Source: Eubacterium sp. (lineage in GTDB: Bacteria > Bacillota > Clostridia > Lachnospirales > Lachnospiraceae). Taken from it: DNA of 61,934 nucleotides. The DNA is taken from NCBI GenBank assembly GCA_017514785.1, contig JAFWIO010000028.1, forward strand, positions 1 to 61,934. The letters run 5' to 3'. Both the position numbers and the translations under genes were made by a program. Numbering within the stretch: position 1 is the first letter of the stretch; each line of letters opens with the position of its first letter. The notes beneath the pieces are model-generated. The model searched no databases and was not told the DNA's origin. It worked only from the letters and a program-made list of their open reading frames with translations. This document shows positions 9,387-17,770 of this stretch, piece by piece.

Positions 9387-9412
9387 AAAAGCTCCTAGTA
9401 ATAGGAGCTTTT
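9387..9412 (+). terminator. Terminator of tRNA-Leu
   Basis: AAAGCTCCTA and TAGGAGCTTTT arms around a GTAA loop lie immediately after the tRNA and end in a T-run on the plus strand. Confidence 0.85.
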
Positions 9413-9419
9413 ATAATGC

Positions 9420-9449
9420 AAAAATGACGGGTAATAACCCGTCATTTTT
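9420..9449 (-). terminator. Terminator after the zinc-ribbon protein gene
   Basis: A perfect AAAAATGACGGGT / ACCCGTCATTTTT hairpin with an AATA loop lies 3 bp beyond the stop of the leftward gene. It is symmetric enough to work on either strand. Confidence 0.85.
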
Positions 9450-9452
9450 AAT

Positions 9453-11048
9453 TTATTCTATCGTATATTTTCCTCCGGACCTCTTAACTTTTTCCACATG
9501 ACCAGAGTCTGTTGAAACTCCATAGTATGATGTAGATTTAGTATTGCCTTTCTTATCACATATTTCAACCTGAATTACATAATAAAAAGCTCCATCCATT
9601 TCTTCTACTGATTTATAATTTAAATATCCAATATCTTTGTTTTTAAATGATCCATCTTTAGTTTCAAATATGTTGTTGGACACCAAATTTGATGATAATG
9701 CATTGAGCGCCTCATCATAACTGAAACTAAAGTCTGGAGAATAATCATAAGCTCTAGTTACAACACCACTTGGAACTCCGTCTTTGTTAATTGCCACAAA
9801 ATAATATAGGCTAGAGCCTTTTGGCATTTTTATTGCTTTCTTATACTGTTTAGACTTTTCAGTAGGCGTTGTGCCATCTTTTGTATAATAAATTGTACAT
9901 CCTGGATCACAAGTAACTTCAATCTTCTTTTGCTCAGTATACTTGCCGCTATCTAAGTTTACACTTGGCTCTTTCACGCTGCCAAAGTCAATTTCATACT
10001 TACCTTGGAATTCCTTGCTAAATTTGCCATTCTTGGACTTAGAAGCAGCTCTAAGAGTATATTGTCCCTCATCACTTAGCATAAACGGCTTCTTGTATTC
10101 TTTACGAGTTTGACTATCTTCTACCTTCGAACCATCCAATGTGTAATAGATTTTTACATCGTCTGTAGCTGTAAGTTCAATCTCCAAAGGTTTCGCATAC
10201 TTTCCTTCTGGATAATTTACAACCGGGATAGTTCCGTCAAAGTTTTTAAGTTTAGCCTGTACATCATCTGGCGCTGATGCTATCAAATCACCTATTTTAG
10301 AATCAAGTCCATTATTCTGATATAGAATAATTAGGTCTTTGTAAAAGTCTATGTTTTCATCATCCAAATCTACTAGTGCTTCCATATAAGCGATTTCTTC
10401 TTTGTCGTATCCGCCTAACATCTCATCAGTATCATAAACCTTCTTATAAGATTTAATCTTTTGTCCTGATGTAAATGCATTACTAGCAGCTTGTATAAAC
10501 TGAGTTCTTGCATCTGGATAATTCTTCTGATTAAAGAGAACTGTTCCTGCATTATAGAACTTATTAAACTTAGATGTCTTAGTAGCATAAATAACGCCAA
10601 TAGTTCCAAGAATAGCAACTAAAACAGCTGCCAAAACTAATAAGACAATTAGTTTAGTTTTCTTTTTCTTTTCAGGTTTAACACCTTCTACACTTGCTGA
10701 TTCGTATTCTTTGCCGGCGTCTCTATCGTCATCATCTATCATTCCGAAATCATCATCTACTGAACCAAGTTCAATAGGTTTTTCTTTGCTAGGATCATTA
10801 AAACTAGCTGTTACTTGCTCGTTTTCAACTATACTACTGGTGTCTATAGTATTTCCCAACAAATCTTCCGGCACTTCCTTTTCAGGAATTCCACCGACAA
10901 TATTATTAAAACCACTCGTTTCTGAGTAGTCATCTTGCACTTTTTCATCGTTGTTTGAAACGAACTGAAAATTACCTACTTTTGTACCACATTTACGACA
11001 AAAATATTCGTCTTCAGTACATTCTTTTCCGCAATTAGGGCAAATCAT
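9453..11048 (-). CDS. Membrane-anchored zinc-ribbon protein with two chitobiase-C-like beta domains
   Basis: A 531-aa protein in three parts. The N-terminus is a zinc ribbon (CPNCGKEC...FCRKCG, Cys 3, 6, 17, 20). An acidic linker leads to one membrane helix around residues 133-155 (LIVLLVLAAVLVAILG). Outside there is a helical, TPR-like stretch (~165-260), then two related beta domains with YYTLDGS and YYTKDGTTPT. These match the CHB_HEX_C_1 type found in bacterial surface proteins. A further ~90-residue C-terminal module ends the protein. A cytoplasmic zinc ribbon joined to an external sensing or binding region is a common Firmicutes design of unknown role. Start has AAGGAGAAAA. It seems to be a single-gene transcript ended at 9420-9449. 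Confidence 0.8.
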   Translation of the reverse strand: MICPNCGKECTEDEYFCRKCGTKVGNFQFVSNNDEKVQDDYSETSGFNNIVGGIPEKEVPEDLLGNTIDTSSIVENEQVTASFNDPSKEKPIELGSVDDDFGMIDDDDRDAGKEYESASVEGVKPEKKKKTKLIVLLVLAAVLVAILGTIGVIYATKTSKFNKFYNAGTVLFNQKNYPDARTQFIQAASNAFTSGQKIKSYKKVYDTDEMLGGYDKEEIAYMEALVDLDDENIDFYKDLIILYQNNGLDSKIGDLIASAPDDVQAKLKNFDGTIPVVNYPEGKYAKPLEIELTATDDVKIYYTLDGSKVEDSQTRKEYKKPFMLSDEGQYTLRAASKSKNGKFSKEFQGKYEIDFGSVKEPSVNLDSGKYTEQKKIEVTCDPGCTIYYTKDGTTPTEKSKQYKKAIKMPKGSSLYYFVAINKDGVPSGVVTRAYDYSPDFSFSYDEALNALSSNLVSNNIFETKDGSFKNKDIGYLNYKSVEEMDGAFYYVIQVEICDKKGNTKSTSYYGVSTDSGHVEKVKRSGGKYTIE

Positions 11049-11113
11049 GTTAGTTTTTTCTCCTTAAAAATATCATAAAAAATATATCATATTAGAAGAG
11101 TTCGTGCAACGAA

Positions 11114-11716
11114 CTAATCCCTTTTTGAAAACTCACATCCGCAAAAACTTTGTCTGTATAAATCATACTCTTTTGAGAGTTCAATTGACCTTTTAAAACC
11201 GTCATTCTTTTTAAAATCTGATAGTAAATATTTTAGTCCGTATTCATCAGCCACCTTTAGACCAATCTCATTTATTTTTTCAGAATTCTTATGCGGACTA
11301 ATAGTAAGTGTAGTTGTAATGTACTCAAAGTTGTGTTCTTTCGCATACTCTGCAGTCTTTCGAAGTCTAAGTTCATAGCATTTAAAGCATCTAACTCCGC
11401 CTTCTTTTTCATCTTCTAATCCTTCCACCGCGTTGTAAAACTCCGAATTGTCATAATCTAGAATTTCAAGATTTACACCCTCTATTGATCTACATTCATC
11501 AATAAAGCGAATCAACTCATCAACTCGCTTGTTAAACTCCATCTCGCTCTCGATGTTTGGATTATAAAATAAAACTGTAATATCAAAAGTCTTCGACAAA
11601 TACTCCAAGCAATAGCTACTACATGGCGCACAACAAGCGTGCAAAAGCAATGTTGGTTTTGCATTGTCTTTTTGTAGTTTTTCAATTAATTCGTCTAGTT
11701 TCTTTTGATAATTCAT
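11114..11716 (-). CDS. queH: Epoxyqueuosine reductase QueH
   Basis: Reduces epoxyqueuosine to queuosine in the tRNA wobble position, replacing QueG in many bacteria. The 200 aa match the DUF208/QueH family: LLLHACCAPCS with the Cys28-Cys29 pair near the N-terminus, a YNPNI segment, RCFKCYELRL in the middle, and the C-terminal FCGCEFS. Cys in these motifs bind the iron-sulfur cluster and metal in known QueH. The ATG has AAAAGGAGC directly before it, after the terminator of the upstream NUDIX gene. A small AGTTCGT/ACGAACT hairpin overlaps the stop codon (11099-11115) but lacks a clear T-run. Confidence 0.92.
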   Translation of the reverse strand: MNYQKKLDELIEKLQKDNAKPTLLLHACCAPCSSYCLEYLSKTFDITVLFYNPNIESEMEFNKRVDELIRFIDECRSIEGVNLEILDYDNSEFYNAVEGLEDEKEGGVRCFKCYELRLRKTAEYAKEHNFEYITTTLTISPHKNSEKINEIGLKVADEYGLKYLLSDFKKNDGFKRSIELSKEYDLYRQSFCGCEFSKRD

Positions 11717-11729
11717 ACTGCTCCTTTTT

Positions 11730-11760
11730 AAAAGAGACAGGCCATAAGCCTGTCTCTTTT
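11730..11760 (-). terminator. Terminator between the NUDIX gene and queH
   Basis: AAAAGAGACAGGC and GCCTGTCTCTTTT arms with a 5-nt loop start 2 bp after the NUDIX stop codon. It may attenuate read-through into queH, whose ribosome binding site follows at once. Confidence 0.85.
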
Positions 11761-11762
11761 AA

Positions 11763-12194
11763 CTAGTTGGATTTTTTGCCTCTTTCTTTATACATTTTAT
11801 AGGCTTTTTCCAACATAGCTCTTTCATTTGGAAATTTAAGTAAATGATATGCTTCAATATACCTATAGTATCCAGAATGAAAGAAAAACTCTTCTTTCTG
11901 TGGCTTGCTATAATAGTTATTTGCCGTCATCAAATACCAATGCACTTCTTTTTCAACTGTGTCACTAGGAACCGTAAATGTATATTCGCTCTTCCCAATG
12001 TAGTCTAGCACTTTTGCTTTGACACCGGCTTCTTCGTGAACTTCTCTTAAGGCTGTCTGTTCGTGACTCTCGCCTTCTTCCACAGTACCTTTGGGTAAAA
12101 CCCACCCTTCGTACCTATTCTTAATATTCTTATATAACAGTAATATCTTTCCACGAAATATAACTACCCCGCCACAGCTGACTGCCTTCTGCAT
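11763..12194 (-). CDS. NUDIX hydrolase
   Basis: A 143-aa cytosolic nucleoside-diphosphate-linked hydrolase. The complete Nudix box GX5EX7REXXEEXG lies at residues 36-57 (GTVEEGESHEQTALREVHEE read as the Mg-binding helix). The substrate cannot be told; similar small proteins act on Ap4A or oxidised nucleotides. Start ATG has AGGAGGG. A short AAGGTTA-TAACCTT inverted repeat sits about 20-40 bp upstream, near 12212-12229, as a possible leader hairpin or operator. It is the only gene on its transcript before the terminator at 11730-11760. Confidence 0.9.
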   Translation of the reverse strand: MQKAVSCGGVVIFRGKILLLYKNIKNRYEGWVLPKGTVEEGESHEQTALREVHEEAGVKAKVLDYIGKSEYTFTVPSDTVEKEVHWYLMTANNYYSKPQKEEFFFHSGYYRYIEAYHLLKFPNERAMLEKAYKMYKERGKKSN

Positions 12195-12278
12195 AGCAAC
12201 CCTCCTGTACCAAGGTTAGTATAACCTTACCATTATTCGTTTTAAGTATATACTATTATAAATTTGATTTCAATGCGC

Positions 12279-13718
12279 TTAACCTAAGTACTCGTCAAAG
12301 ATCTCTTTTGCCACACTTGTTGCTGAGCCAGATCCTTGTTTTATATCTTCTAAACAAACTGCTATAGCAATTTTCTTTTTACCTTTTTTGGCGAAGCCCA
12401 TAAACCATGAGTTGATGTCGTCATCACTGTTTAGCTCAGCTGTACCTGTTTTGCCGTAGGCTTTATATGATGAATAAGCCATCATGTTTGCAGTACCATA
12501 TTTGCAAACGCTTCTCATATAGCTCTTAAGTTTCTTCGCATTCTCTTCAGGAATGATTTCTTTGTATTCATCGGGGTCAGTTGTTTTAACTATAACATCG
12601 TAACTGTTAACAACCGAATCAACTAAGTAAGGTTTCATCAAAACACCTTTGTTGTAAATAGCTGATGCAACCATACACATATGTGCTGGAGATACTGTAG
12701 TAGTTCCCTGTCCAATAGATGTAGATGCTATATCCCACTCATTAGAATCTGAATCTAGATTAAATTTACTCTGTGTAGATTCAATATCGAGTGGCAAGTC
12801 CTTGTTAAACAACGCAGTCTCACAAGTACTTCTGAACTTATTCATCTTTAACTCTCTACCAATAGTTGCAAATGCTGAGTTACATGAATAAGCGTAAGCA
12901 TCTCTTAAGTTCACTTGGTAATGAGCTTTTCCATCAAAACAGTGAATCTTAGCATTACCCACTTTAGTATATCCATGACAGTTGTATTTAAAATCTTTAA
13001 AGTCGCTGTCTTCTTTCATAAACTCTAGAGCTGTAAACGTTTTAAATATAGAACCAGGTGTATATTTGCCTTGTGTTCCTCTGTTAACAAGTCTTGAGTC
13101 CTTCGAATCTTTTGCAAGTTTCTTCCAGATGCTATCTATAGTCTCTGGATTATATGAAGGTCTAGATACACATGCTAAAACCGCACCTGTCTTTGGATTC
13201 ATCGCAAACACAGCGCCTTTTCTATCACCAAGTGCATTGTAGCAATTCTTTTGCAAACCTACTTTCAATGTTGTGTAAACATCCGCACCTTTTTCCTTTG
13301 TTCCCTTAAAGTCATTAATAATCTCTTGGAAAGGTGTATCTCTGGTAGATAACAAATCAAAGTTACATGATTTTTCAAGTCCTGATTTTCCATGTGTTGA
13401 GATACCAACCACATGTGCAAATGTCTTACCATATGGATAGTGTCTATTCTTATTACCCGTAGAACCAGGATCAGAGTATGCTAACTTTTCACCGTGGCTT
13501 GCGTAGATAGTTCCTCTTTGAATCTTTTCCTGTCTATCATCTACTCTCTTATTGTAACTGTTACTAGCAACCTCTTGACTGTCGGCCACGATAAAGTAAA
13601 CGTAGTATCCAATCATAAAGAAGAAAATGATTGAGAAGAACACTGTTACTACCCAAGTCTGTTTATTCAGTTTTCTTTTTTCGCTCTTAGAGCTTCGGGA
13701 GTTCTTGCGTTTGCTCAA
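12279..13718 (-). CDS. Class B penicillin-binding protein (PbpA/FtsI type), TTG start
   Basis: Peptidoglycan DD-transpeptidase anchored by one N-terminal helix (WVVTVFFSIIFFFMIGYYVYF). Catalytic motifs are SIFK (after KYTPG), SCN (YSCNSAF) and KTG (GKTGTAE). I chose the TTG at 13716-13718, giving 479 aa, because AGAGGAGA sits 8 bases before it. A longer reading from 13805 would overlap the upstream ftsW-like gene by 119 bp and has no such site, while the TTG gives a 32-bp overlap, typical of coupled genes. The pairing with an FtsW/RodA glycosyltransferase directly upstream means the two form one cell-wall synthase. Confidence 0.9.
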   Translation of the reverse strand: MSKRKNSRSSKSEKRKLNKQTWVVTVFFSIIFFFMIGYYVYFIVADSQEVASNSYNKRVDDRQEKIQRGTIYASHGEKLAYSDPGSTGNKNRHYPYGKTFAHVVGISTHGKSGLEKSCNFDLLSTRDTPFQEIINDFKGTKEKGADVYTTLKVGLQKNCYNALGDRKGAVFAMNPKTGAVLACVSRPSYNPETIDSIWKKLAKDSKDSRLVNRGTQGKYTPGSIFKTFTALEFMKEDSDFKDFKYNCHGYTKVGNAKIHCFDGKAHYQVNLRDAYAYSCNSAFATIGRELKMNKFRSTCETALFNKDLPLDIESTQSKFNLDSDSNEWDIASTSIGQGTTTVSPAHMCMVASAIYNKGVLMKPYLVDSVVNSYDVIVKTTDPDEYKEIIPEENAKKLKSYMRSVCKYGTANMMAYSSYKAYGKTGTAELNSDDDINSWFMGFAKKGKKKIAIAVCLEDIKQGSGSATSVAKEIFDEYLG

Positions 13719-15099
13719 TTTTCTTTCTCCTCTTTTTTGCTTTTTGTGTATTAGAATCATCTTCATACTTTTTACCCATATGAAGTTCTTCATTATTCGT
13801 TCCAACTATCGCAAGTCCTTGAATAATTGCAAAGACAAACAATGTACTTAGTATTGAACTGCCACCGTAACTGATCAATGGTAATGTTACACCAGTAGAT
13901 GGAATCATCTTGATTGCTCCACCAACTGTTAAAATAACTTGAACTGCATATTGGATTCCAAGTCCAACACAAATCAATCTATTAAACAATGATAGTTGTT
14001 TCATTGCACTGATCAAAAATGCAATAAAGCAACTTAGACAAACTAAAATTAATAACATAGCAAAGATGCCGCCAAATTCTTCGCCGATGGCGGAGAATAC
14101 AAAGTCTTTTTTAACGACTGGTATATCTGTTGGTTGTCCTTGATAAAGTCCAGTCCCTGTAAAGCCACCGTTTGCTAGCGCAAACAACGACTGTGTGATT
14201 TGATATCCTTTGCCGTCGATAATGCTCCAAGGATCCTGCCATGCAGCAACACGAGTTTGGACGTGCGAGAATAAAAAGTATGCTATGACCGAAGCCACCG
14301 ACATTCCGCCAAATCCCAGCAATAAATATCCTGCTCGCTTTGTTGCAACATACAACATAAACAAATATGTCATAAAGAATATCAACGCGCTTCCTAAGTC
14401 TGTAGACAAAACTAATAGACCGACAAAGACTGCGGCCAATATTGCTGAAATTACAACGTGTTTAAACTCTGTTGATTTGGCTAAGAAGCCCGCCATAAAG
14501 AATACAAATAGAATTTTTACAAACTCGGATGGTTGGAATGTGAATCCGCCAATCTCCATAGAAAGTTTAGCACCACGACTTATAACACCCATTGCTAAAA
14601 CTACTAGCAAAAGTGCTGCGCCTACTAAGCAATATATCCAAGTGAGTTTCTTTAAGAAATCTTCTTTTTGCATCATATAAGGAACTATCAAAGATAACAA
14701 CGAAACAACAGCCACAATAATAAACTGTGTGATACTTCCCTGATAGTCTAATCTTGCTAGAATGATAAAACCAATCGTCAGTAACATACACATATTACTC
14801 AAGATTGCTTTGTTTATGTTTGTATAAATAACCGGGAACACTCCAAGCACAATAATCAAGAAACAAAGTTGTGCTCCTGCTAATATAATTACATTAATCT
14901 GAGGCACATCTTTTTCAAACATGAAGACCATAGCCATGCCGATTATGTACACAAGGAAAATAACACCATTCTGTCTCTGGTAAATACCTGCTTGTTTTAT
15001 TGGGTTCTTACTTCTTAGCGCACTAAAACACTCCCATGTGTAAAACAACATAAGAGCGATAAATAAATATTTACTTACTGTAATTAAATAGGTCTCCAT
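13687..15099 (-). CDS. FtsW/RodA/SpoVE family peptidoglycan glycosyltransferase
   Basis: Polytopic SEDS protein of 470 aa with about ten membrane segments; polymerises lipid II together with a class B PBP. SEDS hallmarks include GAKLSMEIGGFTFQPSEFVKI, STDLGSALIFF and the C-terminal TGVTLPLISYGGSS. The tail after ~430 is hydrophilic and lysine-rich and overlaps the start of the PBP gene. The ATG shares bases with the U32 gene stop (TAATG) and has a GGAG site. The gene pair could serve division or elongation; no sequence feature decides between RodA and FtsW. Confidence 0.93.
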   Translation of the reverse strand: METYLITVSKYLFIALMLFYTWECFSALRSKNPIKQAGIYQRQNGVIFLVYIIGMAMVFMFEKDVPQINVIILAGAQLCFLIIVLGVFPVIYTNINKAILSNMCMLLTIGFIILARLDYQGSITQFIIVAVVSLLSLIVPYMMQKEDFLKKLTWIYCLVGAALLLVVLAMGVISRGAKLSMEIGGFTFQPSEFVKILFVFFMAGFLAKSTEFKHVVISAILAAVFVGLLVLSTDLGSALIFFMTYLFMLYVATKRAGYLLLGFGGMSVASVIAYFLFSHVQTRVAAWQDPWSIIDGKGYQITQSLFALANGGFTGTGLYQGQPTDIPVVKKDFVFSAIGEEFGGIFAMLLILVCLSCFIAFLISAMKQLSLFNRLICVGLGIQYAVQVILTVGGAIKMIPSTGVTLPLISYGGSSILSTLFVFAIIQGLAIVGTNNEELHMGKKYEDDSNTQKAKKRRKKIEQTQELPKL

Positions 15100-17252
15100 T
15101 AAAGAACTCCGCGTTTAAAATGTCCTCTTGTAGTATTAGGCAAATCCTCCACCAATTCTCCTGCTACAAAGGCTCTTTCCGTTAAATCTAAAACTTGTGA
15201 GCTAAGCTTTGCACTCTCATTTGTTAGAGAGATTCGAATTGATCTTGGATTTAGTTTTTCAATATCATCTTTATATTTAAATAATGATGTGGCATTGCAG
15301 TTATACATAACATTGTAGCAATGTGTACAATTACATCTAACCACAAACTCATTATTTATCTTATCGCTTAGTGCATATCTATCATTTTTCTTTTCACATC
15401 TATTAAGAGTCTTAAATGCACAGTTTGCACTGATCATCATTGGTATAAAACCATAAGCAATAAACTCTTCATTTGTTACACCACGTTCTATTAATTCAGC
15501 CTCATTAAGTTCCACAGGAACTGTAGATGTGATGTCAAAGGAATCATAGTAACGTTTTGTTTCGTCATTCCATACATACACATTATAATCAAAAACATAG
15601 TCTATATCTACTAAATCTTTGAGGAAGAAATGCTGTTCAATATTTCTAATCAACACTCCATCTGTCTGCTTAATAATCTTTAAATAATTATCTTTAATTA
15701 GTTTTATATCGTTTTTACGCGCTACATATGGAAGTGCCAAATATACTTTTATATTCTTTTCTTTAACTAGCTCTATTCCATTTTCAACATCGTCAAATGG
15801 GAATAAATTTAAATCTATATAAACTCTATCTACAAAATCTCTAGACAAAGTTTCTTTCAACTGATCAAATGATGAAACTGAAACTGTAATCAATCTTTGC
15901 TCATTATTTGTTTCTTCTTTAACAGCCTCTGCCTCATCTATTTCTTCACACTCTCTTTTAAACTTGGCAAGTGATTTTTCATAAGCTAAATCTAGATACT
16001 TTCTTCTTACATCATTAATCTCTGATACTGGCAAGAAAGTATTATCATCCATATCATATTCAATATCTTCAAATACAAAATCTGTATTACCAGTTTTGTT
16101 TACATGTTTATTTAATGTATCAAGTTCAAGCGGCATATTCTGAGCTTCTTCAACATCTGAACCGCTAACTGTTATTTGTTCACCATCTACTTCCCCAGAG
16201 ATTTCAAAAGGTTCTCCCACCTTACATTTAACATCAATATACAATGGTTTCATTAGAGTTTTATTAGAATATTTGTCGCGCAAGTATTCAGTGAACTCTC
16301 TATTTTCTTCTCTAAATGCTGGCTCTTTAAGAGAAATCATTTCACGACCATTCTTAGTATAGAAATAGCTTTCATTAAATCCGTGTCTGTTAAATAGGTC
16401 CATTAAAAGTTTGATATCAGATTCTTCCACTTCAAACTTTTCACCATTTAAAAACATATCTAGGTACTTTCTATAAATACTTACAACACCACAGACATAC
16501 TCTTTCTTTTTCATACGTCCTTCTATCTTTAGCGATGTCACTCCAGCATCAATAATATCTGGAAGCAAGTATAAAGCGCATATATCTTTTGGACTTAAAA
16601 TATATTTTTCATCTGATTCATTTATAAGCATGCCATCGTAAATAACATCATAAGGTAATCTACAAGGCTGTGCACATCTTCCTCTATTTCCGCTTCGTCC
16701 ACCAATAAAACTGCTAAGTAAACATTGTCCAGAGTAACAATAACAAAGCGCACCGTGAACAAAAGATTCTATCTCTATATCTGTACCCTTCAAATCTTTA
16801 ATCTCATCAATAGATAATTCTCTAGGAAGAACTACTCTTTCTGCTCCTAAATCCTTTAGCCACTTAACAGTCTCTTTTCCACTGATTGTCATTTGTGTAC
16901 TAGCGTGAATTTTTAAATTAGGGAAATGCTTTTTAACGAACAATAACACTCCAACATCTTGAACAATCACACTATCAAGACCATTCTCATATAGAGGGCG
17001 CAAAAAATCATAGAGATCATTTTTAATCTCTTTGTTTTTTAGAAGAGTGTTTATTGTAAGATAAACTTTGCGTCCATTAAGATGCGCATAGTTTAAAACA
17101 TCAACTATCTCTTCTGTATTTAGATTTTCTGCATTAGCTCTTGCACCAAAGTTTTCACCGCCCAAGTAAACTGCATCTGCTCCTGCATTTATAGCAGCAA
17201 TTGCAATATCATATGAGCCTGCAGGTGCTAAGAGTTCTACATCTCTTTTCAT
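15099..17252 (-). CDS. U32 family peptidase-like protein (RlhA/YhbU type) with C-terminal DUF3656-like region
   Basis: 717 aa; the N-terminal ~400 residues are the U32 domain, with LLAPAGSYDIAIAAINAGADAVYLGG at the start and the Cys cluster YCYSGQCLL...GNRGRCAQPCR near 170-195. U32 proteins such as RlhA and TrhP hydroxylate rRNA or tRNA, while others are called collagenases; which applies here is unknown. The C-terminal half has further Cys (RCNCTHCYN). There is no Shine-Dalgarno before the ATG. A TATAAT box (17264-17269, minus) ends 11 bases upstream, so the mRNA leader would be only a few bases. It is the first gene of the U32-SEDS-PBP cluster. Confidence 0.88.
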   Translation of the reverse strand: MKRDVELLAPAGSYDIAIAAINAGADAVYLGGENFGARANAENLNTEEIVDVLNYAHLNGRKVYLTINTLLKNKEIKNDLYDFLRPLYENGLDSVIVQDVGVLLFVKKHFPNLKIHASTQMTISGKETVKWLKDLGAERVVLPRELSIDEIKDLKGTDIEIESFVHGALCYCYSGQCLLSSFIGGRSGNRGRCAQPCRLPYDVIYDGMLINESDEKYILSPKDICALYLLPDIIDAGVTSLKIEGRMKKKEYVCGVVSIYRKYLDMFLNGEKFEVEESDIKLLMDLFNRHGFNESYFYTKNGREMISLKEPAFREENREFTEYLRDKYSNKTLMKPLYIDVKCKVGEPFEISGEVDGEQITVSGSDVEEAQNMPLELDTLNKHVNKTGNTDFVFEDIEYDMDDNTFLPVSEINDVRRKYLDLAYEKSLAKFKRECEEIDEAEAVKEETNNEQRLITVSVSSFDQLKETLSRDFVDRVYIDLNLFPFDDVENGIELVKEKNIKVYLALPYVARKNDIKLIKDNYLKIIKQTDGVLIRNIEQHFFLKDLVDIDYVFDYNVYVWNDETKRYYDSFDITSTVPVELNEAELIERGVTNEEFIAYGFIPMMISANCAFKTLNRCEKKNDRYALSDKINNEFVVRCNCTHCYNVMYNCNATSLFKYKDDIEKLNPRSIRISLTNESAKLSSQVLDLTERAFVAGELVEDLPNTTRGHFKRGVL

Positions 17253-17298
17253 ATAATCATCTTATTATAGATTTATTAAAGTAACGTTAAAACGTTAA

Positions 17299-17328
17299 AA
17301 ACGACCAGGCCGTTAAGCCTGATCGTTT
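17299..17328 (-). terminator. Terminator of zapA
   Basis: AAACGATCAGGC and GCCTGGTCGTTT arms (one G-T wobble) around TTAACG lie 8 bp past the zapA stop and are followed by T-rich sequence on the minus strand. The neighbouring sequence repeats AACGTTAA twice. Confidence 0.75.
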
Positions 17329-17335
17329 ATAATTT

Positions 17336-17725
17336 TTATCTTGATTGTAATCTGATGATTTCTTTCTCAAGCTCTTTAATCTTTTCCAGTGCATTTTCCA
17401 ATTCATCAGTAGCTGTCTGTGCTTTAGCATCCGACAGGATTAACTCATGCTTTAAATCATACACTTCCTTTTCCTTGATACTTAAATCATCTTCTAATAG
17501 ATCTGCTTGTTTCTTTGCCTTGAAGTAATCATTAGCAATGTTGATTTCAAGAAGAATGCGTTGCATATCTGGCTTCTGCATTCTGAAATCTTCATTTTTC
17601 TTAAATTCTAAAATCATATTATTGATGTATGAAGCGACTTTTTGTAAGTATGCTTCGCTTTCGAAACCACCGATATTGTAAATCTTACCATCGATGACCA
17701 CATCAATATAATTTTTTGACGACAT
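17336..17725 (-). CDS. zapA: Cell division protein ZapA
   Basis: A 129-aa cytosolic FtsZ-bundling factor. The N-terminal beta region has VVIDGKIYNIGGFESEAYLQKVASYIN, the typical ZapA opening, and the rest is a long coiled coil (AKKQADLLEDDLSIKEKEVYDLKHE...). Slightly longer than the ~85-110 aa of most ZapA because of the extended coiled coil. AAAGGAG precedes the ATG. It stands just upstream of the U32, SEDS and PBP genes but is separated from them by a terminator. Confidence 0.88.
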   Translation of the reverse strand: MSSKNYIDVVIDGKIYNIGGFESEAYLQKVASYINNMILEFKKNEDFRMQKPDMQRILLEINIANDYFKAKKQADLLEDDLSIKEKEVYDLKHELILSDAKAQTATDELENALEKIKELEKEIIRLQSR

Positions 17726-17770
17726 AATTAATTACTCCTTTTAGCAAAATAGCTAGTCTATTATAGCATA

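Noticed and set aside
13718-13805. Longer N-terminus for the class B PBP
   Set aside because: It lies wholly within the upstream gene and reads as a basic, unrelated extension; the TTG with AGAGGAGA fits better.
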